Shown here: piece by piece, positions 25,389 to 34,337 of the stretch | Numbering within the stretch: position 1 is the first letter of the stretch | Layout: every line of letters begins with the position of its first letter | Notes under the pieces: model-generated | Databases searched by the model: none | Seen by the model: only the letters and a program-made list of their open reading frames with translations | What the model was told of the DNA's origin: nothing | Origin: VRUE01 sp963703235 | Lineage (GTDB): Bacteria > Actinomycetota > Thermoleophilia > Solirubrobacterales > 70-9 | Assembly: GCA_963703235.1 (NCBI GenBank) | Contig: OY969802.1 | Span: 744,001-808,000, forward strand | Direction of reading: 5' to 3' | DNA length: 64,000 nt | Made by a program: the position numbers and the translations under genes

Positions 25389-26656
25389 TGGCTGAGGCGC
25401 CCGAGCAGCAGCGCACGGCCAGCTACGAGGCCGACCCCGCCGCGGTGCAGCGGGTCCTGCTGCTCTACTCGGGCGGTCTCGACACCAGCGTGATGCTGAA
25501 GTGGATCCAGGATCGCTACGAGGCGGAGGTGGTCTGCCTCACGGTCAACCTCGGTCAGCCCGGCGAGGACTACGCCGCGATCGAGGACAAGGCGAAGCGG
25601 CTCGGCGCGCTGGAGTGCCACGTGGTCGACGCGCGCGAGCGCTTCGCGCAGGAGTTCGTCCTGCCCGCGATCAAGGCCAATGCCCTCTACGGCGGCGGCT
25701 ACCCGCTCTTCACCGCGCTGGGGCGGCCGTTGATCGCCGAGCTGGCGGTCGAGCAGGCGCGGGCCAGCGGCTGCGACACGATCGCCCACGGCTGCACCGG
25801 CAAGGGCAACGACCAGGTGCGGATCGAGGCGACGGTGGCGACGCTGGCGCCGGAGCTGAAGACGATCGCGCCGGTGCGCTCCTGGCAGATGGGCCGCGAG
25901 GAGGAGATCGCCTACGCCCGCGAGCACGGGATCCCGGTCAAGGGCGGGACCGAGGCGCCGCCCTACTCGATCGACGACAACCTCTGGGGCCGCTCCTCGG
26001 AGGGCCGCTGGATCGAGGACCTCGGCCACGCGCCCGAGGACGACGTCTTCCAGCTCGTCACCCGGCCCGAGCTGGCGCCGGACGAGGCGGAGACGGTCAG
26101 TATCGAGTTCGAAGCGGGTGTACCCGTTGCCCTGAACGGCGAGCGGCTCGGCCTGGTCGAGCTGCTCGAACGCGCGGCCGAGATCGGCTGCCGCCACGGG
26201 GTCGGCATCGTCGACCACATCGAGGACCGGATCGTCGGGCTCAAGGTGCGCGACATCTACGAGGCGCCGGCGGCGGCGATCCTGCTCACCGCCCACGCCG
26301 AGCTGGAGAAGCTGGTCGGGACGATCCACCAAAACCAGCTCAAGCCCGGCCTCGACGACAAGTGGGCCTACCTGGTCTACGCCGGGCTCTGGTGGGAGCC
26401 GCTGCGTTCCGACCTCGACGCCTACATGGACGCCGTCAACGCGCAGGTGACGGGCACGATCGGGCTCAAGCTCTACAAAGGGAGCGTGCGTGTCGTAACC
26501 CGTTCCTCGCCGAACGCCGTCTACGACGCCGACCTCGCCTCCTTCGCCGAGTCGGGCGGCCTCTTCTCGCAGGCCGCCTCGCCCGGCTTCATCGAGCTGT
26601 GGTCGCTGCAGTCGCGGATGGCGCACCGGATCAGGCAGCGCGGGGAGGGGGGTTGA
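25388..26656 (+). CDS. argG: Argininosuccinate synthase
   Basis: A 422-residue ATP-dependent ligase joining citrulline and aspartate. The ATP loop is VLLLYSGGLDTSVMLKWI; citrulline/aspartate-binding residues lie in AHGCTGKGNDQVRIEATVA and the EAPPYSIDDNLWGRS region. It is slightly longer at the N-terminus than the ~400-residue norm. argF, argH and argR are not in this window, so the rest of the pathway is elsewhere. Confidence 0.96.
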   Translation: MAEAPEQQRTASYEADPAAVQRVLLLYSGGLDTSVMLKWIQDRYEAEVVCLTVNLGQPGEDYAAIEDKAKRLGALECHVVDARERFAQEFVLPAIKANALYGGGYPLFTALGRPLIAELAVEQARASGCDTIAHGCTGKGNDQVRIEATVATLAPELKTIAPVRSWQMGREEEIAYAREHGIPVKGGTEAPPYSIDDNLWGRSSEGRWIEDLGHAPEDDVFQLVTRPELAPDEAETVSIEFEAGVPVALNGERLGLVELLERAAEIGCRHGVGIVDHIEDRIVGLKVRDIYEAPAAAILLTAHAELEKLVGTIHQNQLKPGLDDKWAYLVYAGLWWEPLRSDLDAYMDAVNAQVTGTIGLKLYKGSVRVVTRSSPNAVYDADLASFAESGGLFSQAASPGFIELWSLQSRMAHRIRQRGEGG

Positions 26657-26660
26657 GTCG

Positions 26661-26813
26661 GTGAACGAACGACTGGGAAGGGCGGCGTTGCGATTCGGCA
26701 TCGCCTACCTGCGCCGGCGCTACCGGCGCCAGATCCGCATCGGCACCGGCATCGCGGCGGTCCTCGTGGGCGTCGCCTTGTATCTGGCCAGCAGGCACGT
26801 TCCAGAGGGGTAG
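26661..26813 (+). CDS. Small single-pass membrane protein (50 residues)
   Basis: An open frame from GTG 26661 to TAG 26811-26813 gives a basic N-terminal half (YLRRRYRRQIRIG) and one hydrophobic helix (GIAAVLVGVALYLA) ending SRHVPEG. It starts 4 nt after the argG stop, which together with the sensible topology suggests it is real. Function unknown. Confidence 0.5.
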   Translation: MNERLGRAALRFGIAYLRRRYRRQIRIGTGIAAVLVGVALYLASRHVPEG

Positions 26814-26820
26814 GAGCCGC

Positions 26821-26826
26821 TACCCT
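26821..26826 (+). promoter_or_regulatory. -10 hexamer TACCCT of the Rpf-like gene
   Basis: TACCCT ends 10 nt before the GTG at 26837. Confidence 0.4.
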
Positions 26827-26836
26827 CGTCCGCTTC

Positions 26837-27820
26837 GTGCGGAAATTGCCTGCAATCGCCCTGCTTGGCCTGGTGCTGCTCGCGGTCGCGCCCGCCTTGG
26901 GCGCCGAGATCGACGCGCTCCAGGCGAAGCTGGACCGCGCTCGTGGCGAGGCGGCGGCCCTGGGCGGGGAGATCAGAGCGGCGCAGGGAGAGCTGCTGGC
27001 CGCCGAAGGAGAGGCGGCTGCGGCGGCTGCCCGCGAGCGGCGGTTGAGCGCGCTGCTGGCGACCGGCCAGGAGCGCGCCGCCGTGCTGGCTGGACGGGTC
27101 GAGACCGCCGAACGGCGGCTGCGGGAGGAGAGGTGGCGACTGCGCCGCGCCCGCCGGGCGCTGGCCCAGCGCCTGGTTGCGATCTACCGCAGCGGCGTCC
27201 CTAGCACCGCTTCGGTGATTCTCGCCTCCGGCGACTTCGACGAGCTCGCCGTGCGCAGCGAGTACCTGGAGCGGATCGAGGACTCCGACAGCCAGCTGGC
27301 CGGGCGGGTCGAGGAGGTCCGGGACGCGGTGCGTGGCGGACTGCGACGGGTCGAGGCGCTGAAGCGGAGAGTCGACGCCTACAACGAGCGCCTTGCCGCC
27401 GCCCGCTCCGAAATCGCCGCTGTGCGGAGTGACGCCGAAGCGGCGGCCGCTCGTGCGGAGTCGCTGGCGCAGGTCCGGGCCGACGCGCTGGCGACGCTGA
27501 AGTCGCGGATCGGCGAGTGGGTCGCCGACATCGAAGCCGCCGAAGCGGCGAGCCGCGCCGCCGCCGAAGAAACGGTCGGCCGCTGGCTGGGCGGGCCCTA
27601 CTCGATCCCCACCTACATCGTGATGTGCGAGTCGGGCGGCGACTACGGCGCCCTCAACCCCTCCAGCGGGGCCGGCGGCGCCTACCAGATCCTCCCCTCG
27701 ACCTGGGAGGCCTACGGGGGCAAGGGCGCCCCCCACGAAGCCCCCAAGGCCGAACAGGACCGGATCGCCGCCGAAATCTGGGCCGACTCCGGCGGCAGCG
27801 CCTGGGTTTGCGCCGGCTGA
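26837..27820 (+). CDS. Secreted coiled-coil protein with transglycosylase-like (Rpf-type) domain
   Basis: 327 residues. A signal peptide (LPAIALLGLVLLAVAPALGA) is followed by about 200 residues of coiled coil (EIDALQAKLDRARGEAAALG onward), as in NlpC/RipA-type hydrolase activators. The last ~75 residues are a lysozyme-like domain: IVMCESGGDYGALNPSSGAG with the catalytic Glu, AYQILPSTWEAYGG, and a closing SAWVCAG whose Cys can pair with the first. It should cleave peptidoglycan glycan strands outside the cell, as resuscitation-promoting factors do. Downstream lies ftsK, so a role in growth or division is plausible. Confidence 0.85.
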   Translation: MRKLPAIALLGLVLLAVAPALGAEIDALQAKLDRARGEAAALGGEIRAAQGELLAAEGEAAAAAARERRLSALLATGQERAAVLAGRVETAERRLREERWRLRRARRALAQRLVAIYRSGVPSTASVILASGDFDELAVRSEYLERIEDSDSQLAGRVEEVRDAVRGGLRRVEALKRRVDAYNERLAAARSEIAAVRSDAEAAAARAESLAQVRADALATLKSRIGEWVADIEAAEAASRAAAEETVGRWLGGPYSIPTYIVMCESGGDYGALNPSSGAGGAYQILPSTWEAYGGKGAPHEAPKAEQDRIAAEIWADSGGSAWVCAG

Positions 27821-27890
27821 GCAAGCCCTCCGTCCGGAATTCGTGCGAAACTTTTTGCATTCATCGCGCCACGCGTGATCGGCACCCGGT

Positions 27891-27896
27891 TAGCGT
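27891..27896 (+). promoter_or_regulatory. -10 hexamer TAGCGT of the 108-residue gene
   Basis: TAGCGT ends 6 nt before the ATG at 27903. Confidence 0.45.
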
Positions 27897-27902
27897 GTCA
27901 GC

Positions 27903-28229
27903 ATGGAGGTAATGGAGATGACCTGGAGCGACGGGCGACTGGACGACCTGAATGGGAAGGCGGATCGAATCGACGAGAAGGTCGGTCGCGTCGACCACCG
28001 GGTCGACGAGCTGAACCATGAGATGCGTACGGAATTCCGCGCCATCCGGTCGGAGACGAAGTCGGAATTCGAGGCGATTCGTGGGGAAATGAACTCCCGC
28101 TTCGACTCGGTCCAGGGTCAGATGACCGCAATGCAGAGATCGATGAACCTGCTGACGATCACGATGCTGGGTGGCTTCATCACGCTCTTCACGACGATGC
28201 TCGGCATCATCGCCACCGCCCTCGCCTAG
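27903..28229 (+). CDS. Small coiled-coil membrane protein
   Basis: 108 residues: a long amphipathic helix with repeats of the form VDHRVDELNHEMRTEFRAIR, then a hydrophobic C-terminal anchor (LLTITMLGGFITLFTTMLGI). This tail-anchored coiled-coil design recurs in actinobacteria as an uncharacterised family, sometimes multicopy. Function unknown. It ends 22 nt before the ftsK start. Confidence 0.7.
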   Translation: MEVMEMTWSDGRLDDLNGKADRIDEKVGRVDHRVDELNHEMRTEFRAIRSETKSEFEAIRGEMNSRFDSVQGQMTAMQRSMNLLTITMLGGFITLFTTMLGIIATALA

Positions 28230-28251
28230 GTCTTGCCGGAGCAGGGGAGGG

Positions 28252-30426
28252 GTGGCCGGCGTCGAAGCGGGTCGCATGTTCGTGCGCAAGAAGCGAGGCT
28301 CCGCCGCGCGAGGCTCGAAACGAAAGCCGAAAGCGAAGCCGCGGGTGCGGCGGCCGCATCTGCCCGAGGGGCTGCAGCAGCGCCACCTCGACGTGATCGG
28401 GCTGTTCCTGATCGCCGCTGGCGTCTACCTCACCTTCGTCCTCTTCTTCGGCTGGGACGGCGGCAAGGTCGGCTACGGCGTCGAGACCGGGCTCAGCTAC
28501 CTCGTCGGCAACGTCGGGGCGCGGATCGCGACCGTGCTGATGCTGGCGGTGGGCGCGATGCTCGTCACCGGCACCTCGATCTCGACCGTCTTCCGCGGAA
28601 TCGGGCGTGGCGTGCGCCACATCTTCGTCGGTGGGCGTGACGTGACCCAGACCGCGATACGCCACCGCGAAGCCCGCCGCGAGGAAAAGGACCGCGACAA
28701 GACCTACGCCTTCGAGACCCAGGCCAACCCGACCGACGTGATGAGCACCTACCCCGAGGACGACGAGCTCGAGCCGACGGTGGCGATCGCCGAGGACCCG
28801 GCGCCGGAAGAGGACGAGCCGGTGACGCAGGACTTCGAGGCGCAGCTGGAGGAGATCGAGTCGCCGCCGGAGGGTCCGGAGCCCGGTGAGGTCGAGGTGG
28901 TGCCTGTTCCACTGACCCCGATGGGCAACAAGCGCGGCGTGACCGAATCGGAGCAGATCGCCTACCGCCCGCCGTCCGCCAAGGCGTTGGAAAAGGGCAA
29001 AGGCGACAAGGGGCCGGACCCCCGCGACCACGAGGCGATCGGCCGCAAGCTGGTCGAGACGCTCGGCCACTTCGGGGTCGAGGCGAAGATCGTCGGCATC
29101 GTCAGCGGCCCGCACGTGTCCCGCTTCGAGCTGCGGCTGGCGCCGGGAACCAAGGTGAAGAAAGTGACCGAGCTCTCCAATGACCTCGCCTACGCGCTGG
29201 CCTCGACCGACATCCGCATCCTCGCGCCGATCCCCGGCAAGCAGGCGGTCGGGGTCGAGGTGCCGAACACGCGCCGGCGCCTGGTCCGCCTCGGCGACAT
29301 CTACGCCGGCCGCCCCGAGAAGACCTCGCCGCTGGTCGCCTGGCTCGGCAAGGGCATCGACGGCAACGCCGTCTGGACCGACCTGGCGAAGATGCCGCAC
29401 GTGCTGGTTGCGGGCACGACCGGCTCGGGCAAGTCCGGCTGCGTCAACGCGATTCTCTCCTCGATCCTGATGCACGCCTCGCCCAACGACGTGCGCCTGG
29501 TCCTGGTCGACCCCAAGCAAGTCGAGCTGAACCACTACGAGCACGTGCCGCACCTGCTGACCCCGGTCGTCACCTCGCCGCGGCTCGCGGCCAACGTCCT
29601 CGCCAACCTGATCGGCGAGATGGAGAGCCGCTACGGGATCATGGGCGAGGCCCGTTGCCGCAACCTGGCCGAGCTAAACCGGGCTCGGGCGAAGACGGGC
29701 GAGGCGCCGCTGCCGCACATCCTCTGCGTGATCGACGAGCTCGCGGACCTGATGATGGTCTCGCCGGCCGAGGTCGAGGACTCGATCATCCGCCTCGCGC
29801 AGAAGTCGCGGGCGACCGGCATCCACCTGGTGCTGGCGACGCAGCGCCCCTCGACCGACATCATCACCGGCACGATCAAGGTCAACATCCCGGCCCGCAT
29901 CGCCTTTGCGGTCTCCTCGCAGACCGACTCGCGGGTCATCCTCGACCAGGGTGGGGCGGAGGCCCTGCTCGGCCAGGGCGACATGCTGTTCCGCGGCGCC
30001 GGGACCTCGAAGCTGGCGCGGATCCAGGGTGCCTTCGTGACCGAGGAGGAGATCTCCCGCATCACCGAGCACTGGGCAAAGCAGGGAGAGCCGGAATTCG
30101 AGGCCGAGCTGCTCGAGGTGCACGAGGAGAAGGGGGTCGAAGCCGAGGGCGACTACGACCCCGACAGCGACGACTTGCTCGCCGAGGCGATCCGCACGGT
30201 GGTGCAGACCGAAACCGCTTCCGTCTCGATGATCCAACGCCGCCTGCGGGTCGGCTACACCCGCGCCGGTCGTCTGATCGACATGCTCGAGCGGCGCGGG
30301 GTGATCTCCGGCTACGAGGGCTCGAAGCCCCGACAGGTGTTGATCACCGAGGCCGACCTGCCACGTGTTCTCGGCGTCGATTCGGAGCCCGCGCCGGTGG
30401 CGGTCGAGGTCGAGGACGCCGGCTAA
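28252..30426 (+). CDS. ftsK: FtsK/SpoIIIE-family DNA translocase
   Basis: About 724 residues. The GTG at 28252 was chosen for its purine-rich upstream sequence (GGAGCAGGGGAGG). The membrane part has only two clear helices (about residues 48-67 and 84-108) against the usual four. A linker of about 150 acidic residues leads to the alpha and beta domains, with Walker A VAGTTGSGKSG, Walker B LCVIDELADLMM and TQRPSTDIITGTIKVNIPAR. The C-terminal gamma winged helix (VSMIQRRLRVGYTRAGRLID) reads KOPS-type sequences. It pumps chromosomal DNA through the closing septum. Followed by a rodZ-like gene, as in other actinobacteria. Confidence 0.94.
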   Translation: MAGVEAGRMFVRKKRGSAARGSKRKPKAKPRVRRPHLPEGLQQRHLDVIGLFLIAAGVYLTFVLFFGWDGGKVGYGVETGLSYLVGNVGARIATVLMLAVGAMLVTGTSISTVFRGIGRGVRHIFVGGRDVTQTAIRHREARREEKDRDKTYAFETQANPTDVMSTYPEDDELEPTVAIAEDPAPEEDEPVTQDFEAQLEEIESPPEGPEPGEVEVVPVPLTPMGNKRGVTESEQIAYRPPSAKALEKGKGDKGPDPRDHEAIGRKLVETLGHFGVEAKIVGIVSGPHVSRFELRLAPGTKVKKVTELSNDLAYALASTDIRILAPIPGKQAVGVEVPNTRRRLVRLGDIYAGRPEKTSPLVAWLGKGIDGNAVWTDLAKMPHVLVAGTTGSGKSGCVNAILSSILMHASPNDVRLVLVDPKQVELNHYEHVPHLLTPVVTSPRLAANVLANLIGEMESRYGIMGEARCRNLAELNRARAKTGEAPLPHILCVIDELADLMMVSPAEVEDSIIRLAQKSRATGIHLVLATQRPSTDIITGTIKVNIPARIAFAVSSQTDSRVILDQGGAEALLGQGDMLFRGAGTSKLARIQGAFVTEEEISRITEHWAKQGEPEFEAELLEVHEEKGVEAEGDYDPDSDDLLAEAIRTVVQTETASVSMIQRRLRVGYTRAGRLIDMLERRGVISGYEGSKPRQVLITEADLPRVLGVDSEPAPVAVEVEDAG

Positions 30427-30472
30427 CCGGAATTTTTCGCGCCGCGGCGGCCGGAACGGAGACAATGTCGGG

Positions 30473-31228
30473 GTGGAGACCGGAATCGGAGCCACCCTGC
30501 GCGAGGCGCGGGGCCGTCGCAAGATCGACTTGGTGGAGGTCGAGGCCGCGATCAAGATCCGCATCCGCTACCTGCAGGCGATGGAGAACGAGGAGTGGGA
30601 CGCGCTCCCCGGCGGCGCCTACACCCGCGGCTTCATTCGCACCTATGCGATCTACCTTGGGCTCGACGGCGAGCGCCTCGCCGACGAGTACAAACGCAGC
30701 ACGGCCGCACCAGGGGGCGAGCGGACGCCGAAGCGGGTCGAGCCGGTGCCGGCGAGCGGTCGTAGCGAACGGCCGCGGATCTCCGGCGGAGTGCTGGCGG
30801 CCGCGGTCATCCTTGTCCTCGTCGCCCTCGTCGTGGCGATCGGGCTGGTGGGCGGAGACGATTCTTCCGCTCCTGAGCCGAGCGCGAGCGAAGGGTCGGG
30901 GGAGCGCAGGTCCTCAAGCCGAGCCACCGCGCCGCTCCCGAAACCGGAGGTCGAGGTGACGCTGGCGGCGACCGGCGAAGTGTGGGTCTGCCTGCTGAAC
31001 GCGGGCGAAGACGCGTTGATCGACGGTCAGATCCTGGAAGTAGGGGTCGACGCCGGCCCCTACCGCTCCACCCGCTTCGAAGTCGCCCTCGGCAACGGCT
31101 CGGTCGAGATGACGATCGACGGCAGGAAGGCCGACGTCCCCCCGAGCTCCAGCCCGGTCGGTTACGCGATCGACTCCGACGGTGGCCTGAGCACCCTGGA
31201 AGAAGGCGAAAGGCCCGACTGCGAATGA
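30473..31228 (+). CDS. RodZ-like transmembrane HTH protein
   Basis: 251 residues: an N-terminal HTH_25 domain (IGATLREARGRRKIDLVEVE, then LQAMENEEWDALPGGAYTRG), one transmembrane helix (about residues 105-127) and an extracytoplasmic domain of DUF4115 type (VEVTLAATGEVWVCLLNAGE onward). RodZ couples MreB to the elongation machinery in rods; here it is next to ftsK and cinA, the standard actinobacterial order. The pgsA gene usually found between rodZ and cinA is absent. GTG start by family alignment; stop overlaps cinA (ATGA). Confidence 0.88.
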   Translation: METGIGATLREARGRRKIDLVEVEAAIKIRIRYLQAMENEEWDALPGGAYTRGFIRTYAIYLGLDGERLADEYKRSTAAPGGERTPKRVEPVPASGRSERPRISGGVLAAAVILVLVALVVAIGLVGGDDSSAPEPSASEGSGERRSSSRATAPLPKPEVEVTLAATGEVWVCLLNAGEDALIDGQILEVGVDAGPYRSTRFEVALGNGSVEMTIDGRKADVPPSSSPVGYAIDSDGGLSTLEEGERPDCE

Positions 31229-32511
31229 ATGGCTCACCAGTGCGCGCCGGGATCGTCGTCACCGGCACCGAGGTGCTGACCGGACGGATCGCCGACCGCA
31301 ACGGGCCGTGGCTCTCCGAACAGCTCGCCGAGCTGGGCGTCGAGGTCGCCCACATCCTGGTCGTCGCCGACCGCCCGGACGACCTCGAGGCGGCGCTGCG
31401 CTTCCTCGCCGGCGAGGGGATGGACCTGATCGTCACCTCCGGCGGTCTCGGGCCGACCGCCGACGACCTCACGGCCGAGGTCGTCGCCCGCTTCGCCGGC
31501 GTGGACCTCTTCCTCCACGAGGAAATGGAGGAGAAGATCGCGGCGATCCTGCGCAACTTCGCGCGCCGCTTCGACTTCGACCCCGAGGCGCTGCGGGTGG
31601 CCAACCGCAAGCAGGCGCTGGTCCCGAAAGGCGCGATCCCGCTCGATCCGGTCGGCACCGCGCCGGGACTCGTCGTTCCCGTCGACGGGCGGGTCGTGAT
31701 CGTCCTGCCCGGGCCCCCTCGCGAGCTGCGGCCGATGTGGCAACCGGCGATCGAGTCGCGACCCGTACAGGCGGTCCTGGCGCGGGCGACGCCACTGCAC
31801 GGCTACACGCTGCGGATGTTCGGCATCCCGGAGTCGGAGATCGCCAAGAGCCTGCGCGAGATCGAGGCGGAGGGGACGGACCTGGGCGAGGTTGAGATCA
31901 CGACCTGCCTGCGGCGCGGCGAGATCGAGATAGACGTCCGCTACCGGGCCGAGGCCGGCACGGTCGCGGAGGCGGTGCGGACGGGCCTCGCCGATCGCCA
32001 CGCCCGCCACCTTTTCAGCCTCGAGGGGGAGACGATCGACGCCCAGCTGGCTCGCCATCTGCAAGGGCGGAGGCTGGGCCTGGCCGAGTCGTGTTCGGGC
32101 GGGCTGCTGGCGGCGCGGATAACCGATCTGCCCGGCGCCTCGGCCTACTTCGCCGGCGGCGTCGTCGCCTACTCCAATGAGGCTAAGGCGGAGCTGCTGG
32201 GCGTCGATCCAGGGTTAATCGAGGTGCACGGCGCGGTCTCGTCCCAGGTCGCGGAGGCGATGTCGCGCGGCGCCCTGGAGCGGTTCGACGCCGATGTCGC
32301 CGTCTCGATCACCGGCATTGCCGGCCCCGACGGCGGCAGCGAGGAGAAGCCGGTTGGCTATGTCTGCTTCGACGCCCGCCTCGCCGACGGCACCGCTATC
32401 GCCCGCGACCCGGTCATCCCGGGCGGCCGCGAAGACATCCGCGAGCGCTCCGCCCTGGTGGCCATGCACATGCTGCGCATCCTGCTCAGTGACGACGAGC
32501 CACCTCTGTAA
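31225..32511 (+). CDS. cinA: CinA-family protein (NMN deamidase / competence-damage inducible)
   Basis: 428 residues with both CinA parts: the N-terminal MoCF-like domain (IVVTGTEVLTGRIADRNGPW, TSGGLGPTADDLT, LPGPPRELRPMW) and the C-terminal PncC-type amidase (LAESCSGGLLAARITDLPGA, SYFAGGVVAYSNEAK-type segment, ITGIAGPDGGS). It should deamidate nicotinamide mononucleotide and possibly hydrolyse ADP-ribose, salvaging NAD. In many genomes cinA is co-transcribed with recA, which lies just downstream here after thpR. Confidence 0.94.
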   Translation: MNGSPVRAGIVVTGTEVLTGRIADRNGPWLSEQLAELGVEVAHILVVADRPDDLEAALRFLAGEGMDLIVTSGGLGPTADDLTAEVVARFAGVDLFLHEEMEEKIAAILRNFARRFDFDPEALRVANRKQALVPKGAIPLDPVGTAPGLVVPVDGRVVIVLPGPPRELRPMWQPAIESRPVQAVLARATPLHGYTLRMFGIPESEIAKSLREIEAEGTDLGEVEITTCLRRGEIEIDVRYRAEAGTVAEAVRTGLADRHARHLFSLEGETIDAQLARHLQGRRLGLAESCSGGLLAARITDLPGASAYFAGGVVAYSNEAKAELLGVDPGLIEVHGAVSSQVAEAMSRGALERFDADVAVSITGIAGPDGGSEEKPVGYVCFDARLADGTAIARDPVIPGGREDIRERSALVAMHMLRILLSDDEPPL

Positions 32512-32566
32512 CGAGTAGGGCGCAGACATTTTCCATTTGCGTGTTGTCTCGTGCGCCGCGACCCCG

Positions 32567-32572
32567 TAGCGT
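32567..32572 (+). promoter_or_regulatory. -10 hexamer TAGCGT of thpR
   Basis: TAGCGT ends 7 nt before the ATG at 32580 and selects this start over an upstream in-frame codon. Confidence 0.5.
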
Positions 32573-32579
32573 CGCCGCC

Positions 32580-33182
32580 ATGATGAAGGAGAGGCTGAAG
32601 AGCCCGCGGGCGAGACTGTTTGTCGCGCTCGACCTGCCGAACTGGGTGCGAGAGGGGCTCGCCGCCTGGGGGAAGCAGGCGCTCAGCGATGCGGCGCTGC
32701 GGCCGGTCGCGCCGGAGTCGCTCCACATCACCCTTGCCTTCCTTGGCTACCTGGCGGAGAAGGAGATCCCGCGCCTGGCTGAGATCGTCGAGGCAAGTGG
32801 CGGGCCCGCCCCGAGGGTCGAGCTGGGACAGCCGGTACAGCGGCCGGAACGCGGGCGGGCGCGGCTCTACGCGCTGCCGGCCGAATCGCCGGCGACCGTC
32901 GAGCTGCAGACCGGACTGCAGGAGAAGCTGGTCGAGGCCCGTCTCTATAAGCCGGAGAAGCGGCCGTTCTGGCCGCATGTAACCCTTGCCAGAGTGCGGC
33001 GAGCTGAGCGCGGCTCGAAGCGTCCGGCGCCTGTCTCAGAGCCCCCGAAAGCGCTTCCGCAGGACCTCTTGCAGCCCTTCGATGGCATCCGAATCGTTCT
33101 CTACCGTTCTGAACTCCAGCCGCGGGGTGCGCAGTACACCCCGCTGGCGCAAGTCGAGCTGCCCGCAGGCGGGCGGCAGTGA
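32580..33182 (+). CDS. thpR: RNA 2',3'-cyclic phosphodiesterase (2'-5' RNA ligase family)
   Basis: 200 residues of the 2H phosphoesterase superfamily. The two HxT/S catalytic signatures are visible as LHITLAFLG and PHVTLARVR, about 90 residues apart as expected. The C-terminus has the typical LYRSELQPRGAQYTPL strand. Family members hydrolyse 2',3'-cyclic phosphates or, in vitro, join tRNA halves. It lies directly before recA (10-nt gap), so the two are probably co-transcribed; this placement is common in Solirubrobacter-like and other actinobacterial genomes only in part, and its meaning is unknown. Confidence 0.9.
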   Translation: MMKERLKSPRARLFVALDLPNWVREGLAAWGKQALSDAALRPVAPESLHITLAFLGYLAEKEIPRLAEIVEASGGPAPRVELGQPVQRPERGRARLYALPAESPATVELQTGLQEKLVEARLYKPEKRPFWPHVTLARVRRAERGSKRPAPVSEPPKALPQDLLQPFDGIRIVLYRSELQPRGAQYTPLAQVELPAGGRQ

Positions 33183-33192
33183 GGTGGAAGAG

Positions 33193-34308
33193 ATGGCAGA
33201 CAAGAAAGTGGCTCTGAAGGACGCCTCGGCCAAGGAGGCGAAGGCGAAGGACGCGGCCCTGGCGGCGGCGGTGACCCAGATCGAGCGGGACTTCGGCCAG
33301 GGGGCCCTGATGCGGCTCGGCGCCGACGCCACGATCAAGATCCCGGCGATCCCGACCGGCGCCCTCTCGCTCGATCTGGCGCTGGGGATCGGCGGCGTGC
33401 CGCGCGGCCGCATCGTCGAGATCTTCGGCCCGGAGTCCTCGGGGAAGACGACGCTGCTCTACCACATCATCGCCGAGGCGCAGAGCCGCGGCGGGATCTG
33501 CGCCTTCATCGACACCGAGCACGCGATCGACCCGAGCTACGCGCGCAGGATCGGCGTCGACACCGACGAGCTGCTGGTCTCCCAGCCCGACTACGGCGAG
33601 CAGGCGCTGCAGATCGCCGACCGCCTGATCGCCTCCGCCGCGATCGACGTCGTCGCGATCGACTCGGTCGCGGCGCTGACGCCGAAAGCCGAGCTGGACG
33701 GCCAGATCGGCGACCAGACGGTCGGTCTCCAGGCGCGCCTGATGTCGCAGGCGATGCGCAAACTGGCCGGCAATCTGAACCGGACCAACACCGTCTGCAT
33801 CTTCACCAACCAGATCCGCGAAAAGGTCGGCGTCCAGTTCGGTTCGCCGGAGACCCAGCCGGGTGGCCGGGCGCTGAAGTTCTACGCCTCGCAGCGGCTC
33901 GACATCCGCCGCATCGAGACCCTCAAAGAGGGGACCGAGGCGGTCGGCAACCGGGTCCGGGTCAAGATCGTCAAGAACAAGGTCGCCTCACCCTTCCGCC
34001 AGGCCGAATTCGACATCGAGTACGGCGTCGGCATCTCGCGCGAGGGCGGCCTGCTCGACTTCGGGATCGAGCACGACCTGGTCCAGAAATCGGGCTCCTT
34101 CTTCTCCTACGGCAAGACCCGGCTCGGTCAGGGACGCAACAACGCCAAGCAGTTCCTCCTCGACAACCCGGAGATCGCGGCCGAGCTGGAGACGAAGATT
34201 CGCGCCGCGCTCGGGATCGGCGCGGAGAGCAACGCCGCTCCTGCCCCAGAAGATGCGCCGGCCGTCAGTAGCGAGGACGCGCCCGTCGCCGAGGCCAAAG
34301 CCGCCTAA
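33193..34308 (+). CDS. recA: Recombinase RecA
   Basis: 371 residues. Walker A is FGPESSGKTTLLYHII, the catalytic Glu lies in the EHAIDPSYARRIGVDTDELL region, Walker B is IDVVAIDSVAAL, and the L2 region has RTNTVCIFTNQIREKVGVQF. The C-terminal tail is acidic (APEDAPAVSSEDAPVAEAKA) as usual. It promotes strand exchange and LexA cleavage. GAGG precedes the ATG by 6-8 nt. No LexA-box palindrome is obvious just upstream, perhaps because it is expressed from the thpR or cinA promoter. recX, normally next, is missing. Confidence 0.97.
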   Translation: MADKKVALKDASAKEAKAKDAALAAAVTQIERDFGQGALMRLGADATIKIPAIPTGALSLDLALGIGGVPRGRIVEIFGPESSGKTTLLYHIIAEAQSRGGICAFIDTEHAIDPSYARRIGVDTDELLVSQPDYGEQALQIADRLIASAAIDVVAIDSVAALTPKAELDGQIGDQTVGLQARLMSQAMRKLAGNLNRTNTVCIFTNQIREKVGVQFGSPETQPGGRALKFYASQRLDIRRIETLKEGTEAVGNRVRVKIVKNKVASPFRQAEFDIEYGVGISREGGLLDFGIEHDLVQKSGSFFSYGKTRLGQGRNNAKQFLLDNPEIAAELETKIRAALGIGAESNAAPAPEDAPAVSSEDAPVAEAKAA

Positions 34309-34321
34309 GGCACGCAGCGGA

Positions 34322-34327
34322 TACGAT
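34322..34327 (+). promoter_or_regulatory. -10 hexamer TACGAT of the 88-residue membrane protein
   Basis: TACGAT ends 10 nt before the ATG at 34338. Confidence 0.4.
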
Positions 34328-34337
34328 TCCGCGCCGC

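Noticed and set aside
24431..26701. 756-codon minus-strand open frame across argD to argG
   Set aside because: It runs opposite four supported genes, has no domain signature and is explained by high third-position GC.
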